The notes beneath the pieces were generated by a model. That model was not told the DNA's origin and searched no databases. It worked only from the letters and a program-made list of their open reading frames with translations. From DATDAW01 sp036524675 (GTDB taxonomy: Bacteria > Verrucomicrobiota > Verrucomicrobiia > Chthoniobacterales > DASVRZ01), in NCBI GenBank assembly GCA_036524675.1, contig DATDBU010000170.1:1-52193 (forward strand): DNA of 52,193 nucleotides, in the 5' to 3' direction. Positions 7,823-16,153 of this stretch are shown piece by piece (the first letter of the stretch is position 1; each line of letters starts with the position of its first letter). A program made the position numbers and the translations under genes.

Positions 7823-9201
7823 GTCTCGACGACCGGCGCCATGTCGACGGTGACGATTTCGCCGTCTTTCACAACGACTTTGCCGTTGATAACCGTGTAT
7901 TTCGGTTTTTCCGGTGCGCAAAAAACAACGGCGGCAACAGGATCGTGCAAAGCTCCTGCGTAGTTGATCGCGTGCAGGTTCAACGAGAAAAAGTCAGCAC
8001 ATTTGCCCGGCTCCAGCGATCCGATGTCGTTGCGTCCCAATACCTTGGCGCCGCCCAAGGTGGCGAGTTCGAGCGCTTCGCGGGCAGTCATCCATTCTCC
8101 GGCGCGAGCGGGATGTGATTGCGACAGAAGGAAAAGTTTCCGGGGACCTTCCGGGGGCAGCAGCCCGAGGCGGAGTCGGGCCAGCAACATAGCCTGGCGG
8201 ACTTCGAGGAGCATATTCGACGAGTCATTGCTGGCGGAGCCGTCCACTCCTAGGCCGACCTTAACTCCCGCAGCCATATATTTCTTGAGAGGCGCAATCC
8301 CGGATCCGAGACGCATGTTGGAACAAGGACAATGCGCGGCGCCGCATCCAGTCTGAGCGAATTTCTGGATCTCGTCGTCGTCCACATGAATCGCGTGGGC
8401 GAACCAGACGTCGTCGCCCAGCCAGTCGAGCGTTTCCATCCACTCGACCGGTCTCAATCCAAAACGCTCCAACGTGTAACGCTCTTCGTCGAGCGTTTCG
8501 CAGAGATGCGTGTGGAGCTTGACGCCATGTTGCCGGGCCAGCGCAGCCGAATCTTTTAGCAACGATGTCGTAACCGAAAACGGCGAACATGGCGCAAGCA
8601 CGACCTGTGTCATTGAACCAACGGAAGCGTCGTGATGCTCTTTGATAACGCGTTCGCTGTCCTCGAGAATAAAACGTTCGTCCTCCACACAGTCGTCTGG
8701 AGGCAGACCGCCCTGGGACTCACCGAGGGACATCGACCCGCGGCTGGCGTGAAAACGTACTCCGATGTCCTTCGCAGCGGCGATCTGGCAATCCACGTTG
8801 TTGCCGCTCTGGTAAAGGTACGTATGATCGAAAACCGTCGTGCAGCCCGACAACGCCAGTTCCGCGAGCCCGATGAGCGTACTAGCCCGGGAAGCTTCCT
8901 CGGTCGTGCGCGCCCACACGCGATATTGCGCCCGGAGCCAGGGAAACAAATTATTGTTTTGGGCGGCAGGCAGGTTGCGAGTAAGCGTCTGGTTGAGATG
9001 ATGGTGCGTGTTGACGAATCCAGGCAGAACGATCTGCCCCGTGAGATCAATGGTCGTATCGGCCGTGGAAGGAAGTTCGGCAGTTGGACCGACCTGTCGA
9101 ATAATACCGTTCTCAGCGTAAATACCGGCATTTTTAAGTTCGCGCCGGTCTCCGTCCATGGTGACGAGGACTTCGGCGTTACGGGCTAAAAGACTGGCCA
9201 T
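7783..9201 (-). CDS. 8-oxoguanine deaminase-like amidohydrolase
   Basis: A 472-residue metal-dependent hydrolase of the amidohydrolase superfamily (TrzN/AtzB/8-oxoguanine deaminase branch), predicted to deaminate a purine or s-triazine-like ring. Metal-site motifs are visible in order: VNTHHHL (about residue 63), HTHLCE (about 240), WFAHAIHV (about 275) and LGVDGSASND (about 325). The segment TLTRNLPAAQNNNLFPWL resembles the 8-oxoguanine deaminase type. Its ATG directly abuts the stop of the upstream FAD-subunit gene, arguing for a purine-degradation operon. Substrate assignment is by resemblance and less certain than the fold. Confidence 0.85.
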   Translation of the reverse strand: MASLLARNAEVLVTMDGDRRELKNAGIYAENGIIRQVGPTAELPSTADTTIDLTGQIVLPGFVNTHHHLNQTLTRNLPAAQNNNLFPWLRAQYRVWARTTEEASRASTLIGLAELALSGCTTVFDHTYLYQSGNNVDCQIAAAKDIGVRFHASRGSMSLGESQGGLPPDDCVEDERFILEDSERVIKEHHDASVGSMTQVVLAPCSPFSVTTSLLKDSAALARQHGVKLHTHLCETLDEERYTLERFGLRPVEWMETLDWLGDDVWFAHAIHVDDDEIQKFAQTGCGAAHCPCSNMRLGSGIAPLKKYMAAGVKVGLGVDGSASNDSSNMLLEVRQAMLLARLRLGLLPPEGPRKLFLLSQSHPARAGEWMTAREALELATLGGAKVLGRNDIGSLEPGKCADFFSLNLHAINYAGALHDPVAAVVFCAPEKPKYTVINGKVVVKDGEIVTVDMAPVVETHNRCAAQLAAGV

Positions 9202-10017
9202 TTAAGAAAGCTCTTCGCGGATCTCCTCGGCAAAATAATAGGTGAGGTGCTCCCGGTGTGCGGGGGAACCGTGGACATCATCGAACCATAGCTCAGGCAA
9301 AACTGCAGCAGCGATGGAAGATTTCAGCCGATCTGCAGAAGGAACCTCTGGGAAGGAAATTTGGATGGGGCGCGTCGTTGAAGCCGTGATCGTGAGCAAA
9401 AATGTCCCGCTTTCCGGGCATCTCGTGGCAATGACGAAAACGGAGGAGCGTCCAATTTGCGTGAGCGAAAACCGGCGCCATGCAAAAGTCTTCTTCAATG
9501 CCGATGCTGGAAGAAAAACGCTCCGAAGCAGTTCGCCGGGCTGAAGCAGGTTTTTGTTATTCCCCGTTACAAAGTCGACTACGGGCACCTGACGCGGTTC
9601 GCCTCCGCGCGGCCAGAGTGTAAGCACTCCTTCGAGCGCAGCCGTGAGCGAAATCATTCCTCCAGCAGGGAGAGACATGCAGATGTTTCCGCCAACGGTA
9701 GCTGTGTTCCAGATTTTGAACGACATCAGAAGCGCTTTTGTGCAGATGCCGATGAGCGGAGCAGCGGTCCATTCCGAAGGCAACGCTCGGGAATTGAGGG
9801 TAACCAGTCTGCATGTTCCGGCGACCTCGAGCCCTGCGTCCGTTACCGTGATATCCGGCCACTTGAATGCGTCCAGGTCAATGAGGGTGTTGACGTCCAC
9901 CTGCGGTTCCGAAAACAGCCATGTGCCGCCACCCAGCCAGGCAAAACCCTTTTGCCACGGGCCGAGTTCCTCCGGAGTCTTTGGCTGACGGATGTCAGTG
10001 ATCGTGTTCAGGTCCAT
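9202..10017 (-). CDS. FAD-binding subunit of a molybdopterin hydroxylase (xanthine dehydrogenase-like)
   Basis: A 271-residue protein of the FAD-binding, CO/xanthine-dehydrogenase medium-subunit family. FAD motifs: FAWLGGGTWLF (about 25-35) and TATVGGNICMSLPAGGM (about 105-121). A short C-terminal domain follows. It would pass electrons from a Mo/FeS partner to NAD or O2. Neither the Mo-cofactor subunit nor the 2Fe-2S subunit is adjacent: upstream is a 187-bp gap and an unrelated gene. The stop is contiguous with the deaminase start, so the two are likely translated together. Confidence 0.85.
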   Translation of the reverse strand: MDLNTITDIRQPKTPEELGPWQKGFAWLGGGTWLFSEPQVDVNTLIDLDAFKWPDITVTDAGLEVAGTCRLVTLNSRALPSEWTAAPLIGICTKALLMSFKIWNTATVGGNICMSLPAGGMISLTAALEGVLTLWPRGGEPRQVPVVDFVTGNNKNLLQPGELLRSVFLPASALKKTFAWRRFSLTQIGRSSVFVIATRCPESGTFLLTITASTTRPIQISFPEVPSADRLKSSIAAAVLPELWFDDVHGSPAHREHLTYYFAEEIREELS

Positions 10018-10204
10018 TGTCGACGAGTGATTTTGTGCCCGGTAAGGGCCGTCAGCCTATTAAGCACGGCGCATGCCCGTTCCCCAGAGTCACGCAGTCT
10101 GTTCAGAATCGCCCGAAAAAAGGAAAAAAAAGGGCAGGCCGTTGGGAATAAAGCAACACGATGGCAAATCGCGGCGGTACACCCACATACTCTTTCCCGC
10201 CTCC

Positions 10205-10831
10205 TTATGCCCTGGCGCTCCACGCGGCTTGCCATAGCGCACCGAAGATGGTCAAGGCGACCGTAATCAGCAGGCCAACCACAATCAGCATGAGACCGAT
10301 CAAACCACTAACAAAGAGCCAATCGGCCTTCTTCCCAGCGTTGGGATTCCCTGCGTGCTTTTGGAAGAGTTCGAGGTTCTTGATGTTCGATTTGTAAAAG
10401 ACCGAAAAAACATCACCGACCCCTGGAATGGCTCCAACGGCGGCGTTGATGAGAACGTTGAGAGCCATTCGCGCCAGCACAATTCTCGGCAATCCGGCTT
10501 GCGCGCCACGGATGATGAGGAAGGTGGAAATAATGGCCGAGGAACTGTCCCCCATTCCGGGCACCAGGCCAATGAGAGGGTCCAACCCGATTTTGATATT
10601 CGTGCCGGGAATACGGAAAAGCTCGTCGAGAACCTTGGCCAAGAGCGCGAAAAGCGGGTCCTTTGCCAAGTCCTCAGACTGGGAATCCAAACGGCTGCGT
10701 CCAAACCCAGCCGAAGCGCGCCCGGGTGCCGCTTTTCCCCCGGGCGAGACAACCTCGACCTCCACGAAATTGGGGCCGCTTTGGCGCTTGGAATGCTGAG
10801 TCGAAGTCGATGCGTGCACAAAGCGCAGCAT
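10205..10831 (-). CDS. DUF4112 membrane protein
   Basis: A 208-residue protein with the DUF4112 signature: two copies of a Gly/Pro-rich motif, DPLIGLVPGMGD (about 90-101) and VGAIPGVGDVF (about 138-148), separated by hydrophobic helices, then a C-terminal membrane segment (WLFVSGLIGLMLIVVGLLI, about 172-190). The first 55 residues are polar and unconserved. The function of the family is unknown. It is downstream of, and separated from, the TerB-like gene by the terminator at 10887-10924, so it probably has its own promoter. Confidence 0.82.
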   Translation of the reverse strand: MLRFVHASTSTQHSKRQSGPNFVEVEVVSPGGKAAPGRASAGFGRSRLDSQSEDLAKDPLFALLAKVLDELFRIPGTNIKIGLDPLIGLVPGMGDSSSAIISTFLIIRGAQAGLPRIVLARMALNVLINAAVGAIPGVGDVFSVFYKSNIKNLELFQKHAGNPNAGKKADWLFVSGLIGLMLIVVGLLITVALTIFGALWQAAWSARA

Positions 10832-10886
10832 AATCGATAATCCGCTATTGTCCGGTTGCTTTTAAGGCTTGCCCGAAGCGGAAGTA

Positions 10887-10924
10887 AAAAGGAACACCCA
10901 GGTGACGCCTCGGGTGTTCCTTTT
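10887..10924 (-). terminator. Rho-independent terminator of the TerB-like gene
   Basis: AAAAGGAACACCC and GGGTGTTCCTTTT form a near-perfect stem with a short GC-rich loop. On the minus strand the stem is followed by a run of five T (revcomp of GTAAAAAGG). It lies 20-55 bp past the stop at 10942 and is symmetrical enough to work in both directions. Confidence 0.85.
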
Positions 10925-10941
10925 GAACAAAGTCTCCTCTT

Positions 10942-11844
10942 TTAGCGCCCGCCGAACAGGCGGCCGAGAGTACTGGCAATATCCGCGAGGTCGTCACCGG
11001 ACGTCTGCGATCTCCCTGCTGGAAACGGCTGCCTTTGCTGTCCGTCTCCAGCAGAGCCGAGGACTTGCAGGATCTGCCCGAGGCCTCCAAAACCACTGGA
11101 AGGAGGAGCGGTTTGTCGACCACCAGCGCCACCCAATACCGCACCAAGAACGTCCGCCAGCCCACCACTAGAGGTCGGTCTACCGCCTCCTTGAGCCCCA
11201 CCGAGGACGGCGCCCAGGATATCCGTCAAACCACCGCCGCTGCTGCCACCAGGTGCATTCCCGCCAAGGGCTCCAAGCACACCAGCCAAGCCTCCGGCAC
11301 CCGCACCGCTCCCGCCACGTCCGGCGCGAGCCAGAACTTGCTGGAGAACAATCGGACCGAGCGTACCAATGAGTTCGCCGAGGAAACCCGTGCTTTGGGC
11401 AGGCACGCCCGCGTTTCGAAGTGCATTTGCCGCTCCGGAAATATCTCCTCTCGTTGCTTGCGCGTGTTGAAAATTGTCCACGGCCTGAAATTGACCTTGC
11501 GAAATACCGAGGGCCGATGCGAGCGACTCGACACTTTTTTGTTCCTCCGGAGAAAAATTGCCGTCGGACTGTGCGTAGGCCAGCAAGTCGTGCAGCAGGG
11601 AGAACCTCAAATCGCTATTCTTGAGAACCGCGAGATTTTTTTGAAGCGCGCCCGTTTGCGGATCGAGCGCAGCATCAACTACGGCCTGGGCCTGTTCCTG
11701 GCTGAGGCCCGTTTGTTGGGCGAGGCCGCTGAGAAAGGCCACTTCCTGCCGGGAAGCCTCCCGATCGGCAGTGGTAAGGGAGGCAATCGCGCCCAGATAC
11801 GCAGCACGTTGTTCGGTGGGAAATTGCGAAAAATCCTGAGACAT
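10942..11844 (-). CDS. TerB-like acidic helical domain protein with Gly-rich tail
   Basis: A 300-residue protein. The N-terminal 140 or so residues are helical and acidic (YLGAIASLTTADREASRQEV ... YAQSDGNFSPEEQKSVESLA), resembling TerB/DUF533-type domains. The C-terminal half is low complexity with repeated units of the form GGLADVLGAVLGGA, seen about four times between residues 180 and 255, and ends IASTLGRLFGGR. No signal peptide. The repeats look like internal duplication and may form a self-assembling tail. The ATG at 11844 is preferred to 11850. It is the last gene before the terminator and may be the distal end of the opp operon. No firm function. Confidence 0.7.
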   Translation of the reverse strand: MSQDFSQFPTEQRAAYLGAIASLTTADREASRQEVAFLSGLAQQTGLSQEQAQAVVDAALDPQTGALQKNLAVLKNSDLRFSLLHDLLAYAQSDGNFSPEEQKSVESLASALGISQGQFQAVDNFQHAQATRGDISGAANALRNAGVPAQSTGFLGELIGTLGPIVLQQVLARAGRGGSGAGAGGLAGVLGALGGNAPGGSSGGGLTDILGAVLGGAQGGGRPTSSGGLADVLGAVLGGAGGRQTAPPSSGFGGLGQILQVLGSAGDGQQRQPFPAGRSQTSGDDLADIASTLGRLFGGR

Positions 11845-11900
11845 AACCAAGAGTGTCGTCCGAGAACATTCCGCGGCAATAAATAATCGGCAGCGAATAT

Positions 11901-12680
11901 TTATTTACACGCGATGACGGTCGCGATGGGCCACCACCAGCTGATTTTGCCCTCATTCGTGGTGATTCTGTAAACCGCGACGATTTCCGGTGTCGCAGCG
12001 TCAATCATTTCGAGCACCGCATTCCGGTTATCCGGACTCGTATCCGCCGTCCGGAAATACCATTCGATGTCCGGCTGTTCTTTGAGGTGAATCGTCGAAC
12101 GTTCGACGGTCAATCCGGCATCCTTGCAGAGCTGGCACCATTCGCCGGGAGGAAGCAATCGAGCATGGCTCGGGTCCCGAAGTTTTTCCAATTTGTTCAA
12201 CCATGCGCCCGCTTCGGGATTTTCATCCGGAATCGTCCCGTCAATCAGCAAAAAACGGCCGCCCGGCTTCAATACTCGCGCTACTTCGCGGACAAAACTC
12301 GCTGGCGATGAAAAATGATGCGGTGCGATCCGGCACGTCGCCAGATCGAATGTGTCGTCTGCGTAAGGCATCGCTTCTGCCGGATGCTGTACCGTTCTAA
12401 CGGTCACTCCTTTACGCACCGCACCTTCGAGCGCCCGATCGAGCATCGGCTGCGACAAATCCGCAAGAGTCACGTCGTGTCCCAGAGCCGCCAGATGCAA
12501 TCCCGTGTGACCCGCGCCGCAAGCCACATCCAGCATCTTGGATGGAACCGCGAGCGGGATAAACTCCAGGGCCGCAACAACATCCTGGACGTTCTCGAGA
12601 ATATGTCCGGTGGCGTAGCGCTGCGATTGGCGGGAAAACTGTTCCTGAGCGGCGAGTTGAGTGGGGTCGAGGGTCGGCAT
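11901..12680 (-). CDS. Class I SAM-dependent methyltransferase
   Basis: A 259-residue protein with a standard SAM fold: motif I MLDVACGAGHTGLHLA (about 49-64), acidic loop VTLADLSQ (about 71-78), DTFDLATCRIAPHHF (motif II/IV, about 107-121) and LKPGGRFLLIDG (about 137-148). This resembles the UbiE/MenG-like small-molecule methyltransferase group (Methyltransf_11). It starts 20 bp after the oppF stop and is probably the next cistron of the peptide operon. The substrate is unknown; a quinone or peptide-related role is not supported by any specific residue. Confidence 0.85.
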   Translation of the reverse strand: MPTLDPTQLAAQEQFSRQSQRYATGHILENVQDVVAALEFIPLAVPSKMLDVACGAGHTGLHLAALGHDVTLADLSQPMLDRALEGAVRKGVTVRTVQHPAEAMPYADDTFDLATCRIAPHHFSSPASFVREVARVLKPGGRFLLIDGTIPDENPEAGAWLNKLEKLRDPSHARLLPPGEWCQLCKDAGLTVERSTIHLKEQPDIEWYFRTADTSPDNRNAVLEMIDAATPEIVAVYRITTNEGKISWWWPIATVIACK

Positions 12681-12700
12681 GGCTAAAGATCTTACTCTAT

Positions 12701-13681
12701 TCAGATCTCCCCTACCCGAATACAGGCGGCCTTGTGGCTGGGCAAATGCTCAACCAAGGCAGGAACAGTCGTCTTGCACGCTTCGATCGCGTAAATGCAA
12801 CGCGGGTGAAACGGACAGCCGCTGGGCGGATCGATCGGAGACGGCGGATCGCCAGAAAGAATCACACGCTGCCGCTTCCGTTCGCGCTCCGGATCCGGAA
12901 TTGGGATGGCACTCACAAGTGCGCGCGTGTAAGGATGCATCGGACGCTCGACCACTTCGACCGCCGGACCGAGCTCGACGATCTTACCGAGGTACATCAC
13001 GGCAATCCTGTCGGAGATGTGTTTGACCACGGATAGATCGTGCGAAATGAAGATGAGAGTAAGTCCCATTTCGCGACTCAGCTTCATGAGCAAATTGATG
13101 ATCTGCGACTGGATGGAGACGTCGAGCGCGGAAACAGGTTCATCCGCAATGATGAGCTTCGGCTCAGGCGCAAGCGCTCGGGCGATGGCGATCCGTTGAC
13201 GCTGGCCCCCGGAGAATTCATGCGGGTATTTGCGCATGTTCGCCGGGGAAAGGCCGACGGTCGTCATCAATTTGGCGACGCGCCCTATCAGCGCTTTCCC
13301 GGATTCCTTGTGCCGCGTCCGAATGGATTCTGCGAGCATGTCAAAAACCGTCATACGCGGATCGAGCGAGGCGTACGGATCCTGAAAAACCATCTGGAAA
13401 TGGATTCGTTGCGCGCGGAGCTCAGATTGCGAAACGCCCGTGAGCGGCTGGCCCTGGAGGCGGATAACGCCCGATGTTGGCTCGAGCAACCGCAGGACGG
13501 TGCGAGCGAGCGTGGATTTACCGCAGCCCGATTCGCCAACAAGACCGAGGATCTCTCCCTGGGTCAATGTCAACGAAATGCCATCCACAGCTTTGACGGC
13601 ACCCGTCTGACGACGGGTAAAAATGCCGCTATAGATCGGGAAATGCGTGCGAACGTTTTCGAGTTCGAGAATCGGAGTCAT
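12701..13681 (-). CDS. oppF: Oligopeptide ABC transporter ATP-binding protein OppF
   Basis: A 326-residue cytoplasmic ATPase of the Opp/Dpp importer. Walker A GESGCGKS (about 54-61), signature SGGQRQR (about 160-166), Walker B LIIADEPVSALD (about 180-191), H-loop FISHDLSVV, and the C-terminal oligo_HPY domain GCPFHPRCIYAIEAC with its conserved Cys residues. The ATG at 13681 follows a repeat spacer of about 93 bp after oppD. Pairs with OppD to power the OppBC channel. Confidence 0.95.
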   Translation of the reverse strand: MTPILELENVRTHFPIYSGIFTRRQTGAVKAVDGISLTLTQGEILGLVGESGCGKSTLARTVLRLLEPTSGVIRLQGQPLTGVSQSELRAQRIHFQMVFQDPYASLDPRMTVFDMLAESIRTRHKESGKALIGRVAKLMTTVGLSPANMRKYPHEFSGGQRQRIAIARALAPEPKLIIADEPVSALDVSIQSQIINLLMKLSREMGLTLIFISHDLSVVKHISDRIAVMYLGKIVELGPAVEVVERPMHPYTRALVSAIPIPDPERERKRQRVILSGDPPSPIDPPSGCPFHPRCIYAIEACKTTVPALVEHLPSHKAACIRVGEI

Positions 13682-13690
13682 GCGAGAGAG

Positions 13691-13788
13691 TCTTAAGTTT
13701 GTAAGTTTGTAGGTCTTAAGATGGTGGTTTCGAAGTTGGCAGGCGTTGGATGGCTTTTCTTAAAACTTGCAAACTTAAGACTTAAGAC
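13691..13788. repeat. Heptamer inverted-repeat spacer (TCTTAAG type) between oppD and oppF
   Basis: Left arm 13691-13720: TCTTAAG, TTTGTAAG, TTTGTAG, GTCTTAAG. Right arm 13754-13788: CTTTTCTTAAAA, CTTGCAAA, CTTAAGA, CTTAAGA. The arms are inverted copies around a core of about 33 bp. The right arm supplies the last codons (SLKS) and the TAA stop of oppD; the left arm ends 10 bp before the oppF ATG. Confidence 0.82.
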
Positions 13789-14770
13789 TGCCGATCTCCC
13801 CTAGTTGAATGCGCGTGCAAGACGTCGCGTGACCTGGCGTCATTTCCTGGAGTTTCGTCTCTCTCGTGAAGCATTCGGCGGCGGCGCGGGTACAGCGGGG
13901 GGCAAACGAGCACCCCTTGGGCAGGCGTGACAGGTCAGGGGGAAGACCGGCGATCGTGAATAGCTCGGTGTCTTTGCTTTGCAATGCTGGAATGGAACGC
14001 TGGAGCGCCGCATTGTACGGATGTAGCGGTTCCGCGAAAATGTCGGACGTATTCGCGGATTCCGCTATGCGTCCGGCATACATGACGTTCACGCGGTCGC
14101 AGAATGCGGCGACAACGCCGAGATCGTGGGTGATAAAAATAACCGCCGTGCCGAGTTCGCGCTGACGCTTGCGGATGAGGTCGAGGATCTGCGCCTGGAC
14201 GGTCACGTCCAAGGCAGTCGTCGGTTCATCGGCGATCAAAATTTCGGGATGCCCGATGAGTGCCATGGCGATCATCACGCGTTGTCTCATGCCCCCAGAA
14301 AATTCGTGCGGATAGAAATGGACGCGCCTGCCAGCGTCCTGGATGCCGACTTCTTCAAGCGCGGTGATGGCACGTTTAAGTGCCTGACTGCGAGTGAGTT
14401 TCTCGTGGATCAGCAGCGGCTCCATGATTTGTTCCGAGACCCGCAAATAGGGGTTGAGCGAAGTCATGGGATCCTGGAAAATCATGGAAATGCGCTTGCC
14501 GCGAATGCGGTTGAGTTCGCGAACGGAGCATTTGAGGAGGTCTGTCCCGTGGAAGAGGGCAGTCCCGCCTTCGATTTTCCCTGGCGGCATGGGGATCAGG
14601 CCCATGATCGAATAACAGGTAACGGATTTCCCAGAACCGGATTCACCCACGATACCGAGCGTCTCCCCGGCTTCGAGCGTGAAGCTGACGTCATTCACTG
14701 CTCTTACAATACCGCCGCGGGTGTGGAACGAGGTCTTTAAGTTTTGGACTTCCAGTAAAGGCACAGGCAT
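13775..14770 (-). CDS. oppD: Oligopeptide ABC transporter ATP-binding protein OppD
   Basis: A 331-residue ATPase of the Opp/Dpp importer. Walker A GESGSGKS (about 41-48), signature SGGMRQR (about 158-164), Walker B ILIADEPTTALD (about 177-188), H-loop FITHDLGVV, and the oligo_HPY tail GCSFAPRCTRAAAEC. The final residues GSLKS and the TAA stop are encoded by the heptamer repeat, so the repeat has replaced or extended the original C-terminus; the ATPase core is unaffected. The ATG at 14770 follows another repeat spacer after oppC. Confidence 0.95.
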   Translation of the reverse strand: MPVPLLEVQNLKTSFHTRGGIVRAVNDVSFTLEAGETLGIVGESGSGKSVTCYSIMGLIPMPPGKIEGGTALFHGTDLLKCSVRELNRIRGKRISMIFQDPMTSLNPYLRVSEQIMEPLLIHEKLTRSQALKRAITALEEVGIQDAGRRVHFYPHEFSGGMRQRVMIAMALIGHPEILIADEPTTALDVTVQAQILDLIRKRQRELGTAVIFITHDLGVVAAFCDRVNVMYAGRIAESANTSDIFAEPLHPYNAALQRSIPALQSKDTELFTIAGLPPDLSRLPKGCSFAPRCTRAAAECFTRETKLQEMTPGHATSCTRIQLGEIGSLKS

Positions 14771-14776
14771 AAGCGG

Positions 14777-14866
14777 AATGACTAAGAACTAATGACTAAC
14801 CTAAGGGCGGCGGACGGCGCCCGTGATTTGGGAGTTTTTCATTAGACATTAGTCCTTCGTCATTTT
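14777..14866. repeat. Heptamer inverted-repeat spacer (AATGACT type) between oppC and oppD
   Basis: Left arm 14777-14803: AATGACT, AAGAACT, AATGACT, AACCTAAG. Right arm 14840-14866: CATTAGA, CATTAGT, CCTTCGT, CATTTTT. Reverse-complementing the right arm gives ACGAAGG-ACTAATG-TCTAATG, aligning with the left arm. It starts 6 bp after the oppC stop and ends 6 bp before the oppD ATG. Confidence 0.8.
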
Positions 14867-14871
14867 TGAGA

Positions 14872-15972
14872 TCAGTCTTTTGAGGATTTTGGATCGAGCG
14901 CGTCTCGCAATCCGTCGCCGAGGAAGTTGAGCGAGAACAGTGTCAGCGAGAAAATGGCTGCCGGGAAAAGCAGAAGCCAGGGAGTCGTTTCAATCGTTTT
15001 TGCACCGTCATCGATGAGGACACCCCAAGAGCTCATCGGTGGCTGAACGCCGAGGCCAAGAAAGCTGAGGACGGCTTCCAGAAGCATCACCTGGGGCACC
15101 GTTAACGTGGAATAAACGATTACCGAGCCGAGGACGTTCGGGATCAAATGACGGAAAATGATGTGAAGACGTCCGAGACCAAGCGACACGGCCGCTTCCA
15201 CGAACTCACGATGTCTTAATGCGGAAATTTCGCCGCGGACGATTCGTGCCATCGTGAGCCATTCAACGGCGCCAATGGCCATGAAGAGCAGAAAAATGCT
15301 CGGTGGCAGAAAGACCATCAGGAGGATGACGAAGATCGTAAACGGGATTGTGTAAAGAATATCGACGGTCCGCATCATCACGACGTCAAGTTTTCCGCCC
15401 AAATAGCCCGAAACCGCGCCGTAGATGACCCCAATAAGAATGGACACTGCAGTGGCCGCCAAGCCGACGCCGATGGAAATGCGGCCACCGTACATGATCC
15501 GGACAAGAAGGTCGCGTCCCAACGCGTCGGTGCCCAGCAAATGGCGGCGCGCCGAAAGCTCGTATTTGTAACGTCCTGCTTGAACAGCCTCACCAGCCTC
15601 CAGATTAGCGACGTTACTCTTACGCTCTTCGGGGGCCATGTTGATAAACGCGTTTTCATCCAGAATTTTTGAGAACGGAATGAAATCCGTGCGCACGACT
15701 TTGCCTTTGCGTTCCTGGATACGGGAAAAAATCTTTTCCATGGGACGGCAGGACTGGAGTGTCCTGGCCTGTTCATCGAACGTATAAGGCACAAAAAACG
15801 GCCCAAGCAGGCAGAAGAGGGTGATAAGCAGAAAATTAACAAGACCAAGAATGGCCAGCTTGTTCCTGCTGAGCCTGTGCCACGCGTCTTTCCACAGCGA
15901 CGTACCTTTTTGCACTTCGTCGAGCGACGGAGGGATCGTTACCGGAACAATTTCTGGAGCGTCAGCGGTCAT
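14872..15972 (-). CDS. oppC: Oligopeptide ABC transporter permease OppC
   Basis: A 366-residue inner-membrane permease. TM1 (LAILGLVNFLLITLFCLLGPFF, about 36-57) is followed by the LGTDALGRDLLVRIMYGGRIS motif (about 149-169) that begins the BPD_transp_1 core; the coupling helix is LGLGRLHIIFRHLIPN (about 266-281), and C-terminal LNFLGDGLRDALDP is family-typical. The periplasmic stretch between TM1 and the core is about 80 residues, longer than in the familiar enterobacterial OppC, and contains a charged segment (RIQERKGKVVRTDFIPFSK). The ATG at 15972 overlaps the stop of a gap-spanning 60-codon frame. Confidence 0.93.
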   Translation of the reverse strand: MTADAPEIVPVTIPPSLDEVQKGTSLWKDAWHRLSRNKLAILGLVNFLLITLFCLLGPFFVPYTFDEQARTLQSCRPMEKIFSRIQERKGKVVRTDFIPFSKILDENAFINMAPEERKSNVANLEAGEAVQAGRYKYELSARRHLLGTDALGRDLLVRIMYGGRISIGVGLAATAVSILIGVIYGAVSGYLGGKLDVVMMRTVDILYTIPFTIFVILLMVFLPPSIFLLFMAIGAVEWLTMARIVRGEISALRHREFVEAAVSLGLGRLHIIFRHLIPNVLGSVIVYSTLTVPQVMLLEAVLSFLGLGVQPPMSSWGVLIDDGAKTIETTPWLLLFPAAIFSLTLFSLNFLGDGLRDALDPKSSKD

Positions 15973-16153
15973 GGCGCGCGGAAAAATCTCGGGGAGGGCA
16001 GACCGCTGGTCTGCTGGTTCCGGGGGCCCGCCGGTGTAGTAAAGGCGATAAACCGAACTCGCTGATCCATTCGACAGATCGTCGAATGTACCAGGCCAGC
16101 GGCCTGTGCTACCCTGAACCCTTTAATTACGTTGACATGGAAGTTGTTCATTT
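15973..16153. repeat. Multi-hairpin repeat block between oppB and oppC
   Basis: Three palindromes follow one another: GCAGACC-GCT-GGTCTGC near 16006-16022, CATTCGAC-AGATC-GTCGAATG near 16069-16089, and AGGCC-AGC-GGCCT near 16093-16105. They look like dispersed REP-like hairpins rather than gene sequence. On the minus strand a 60-codon frame (16151-15969) crosses the whole block, starting 2 bp after the oppB stop and ending in a TGA that overlaps the oppC ATG. I see no protein homology in it. Confidence 0.65.
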
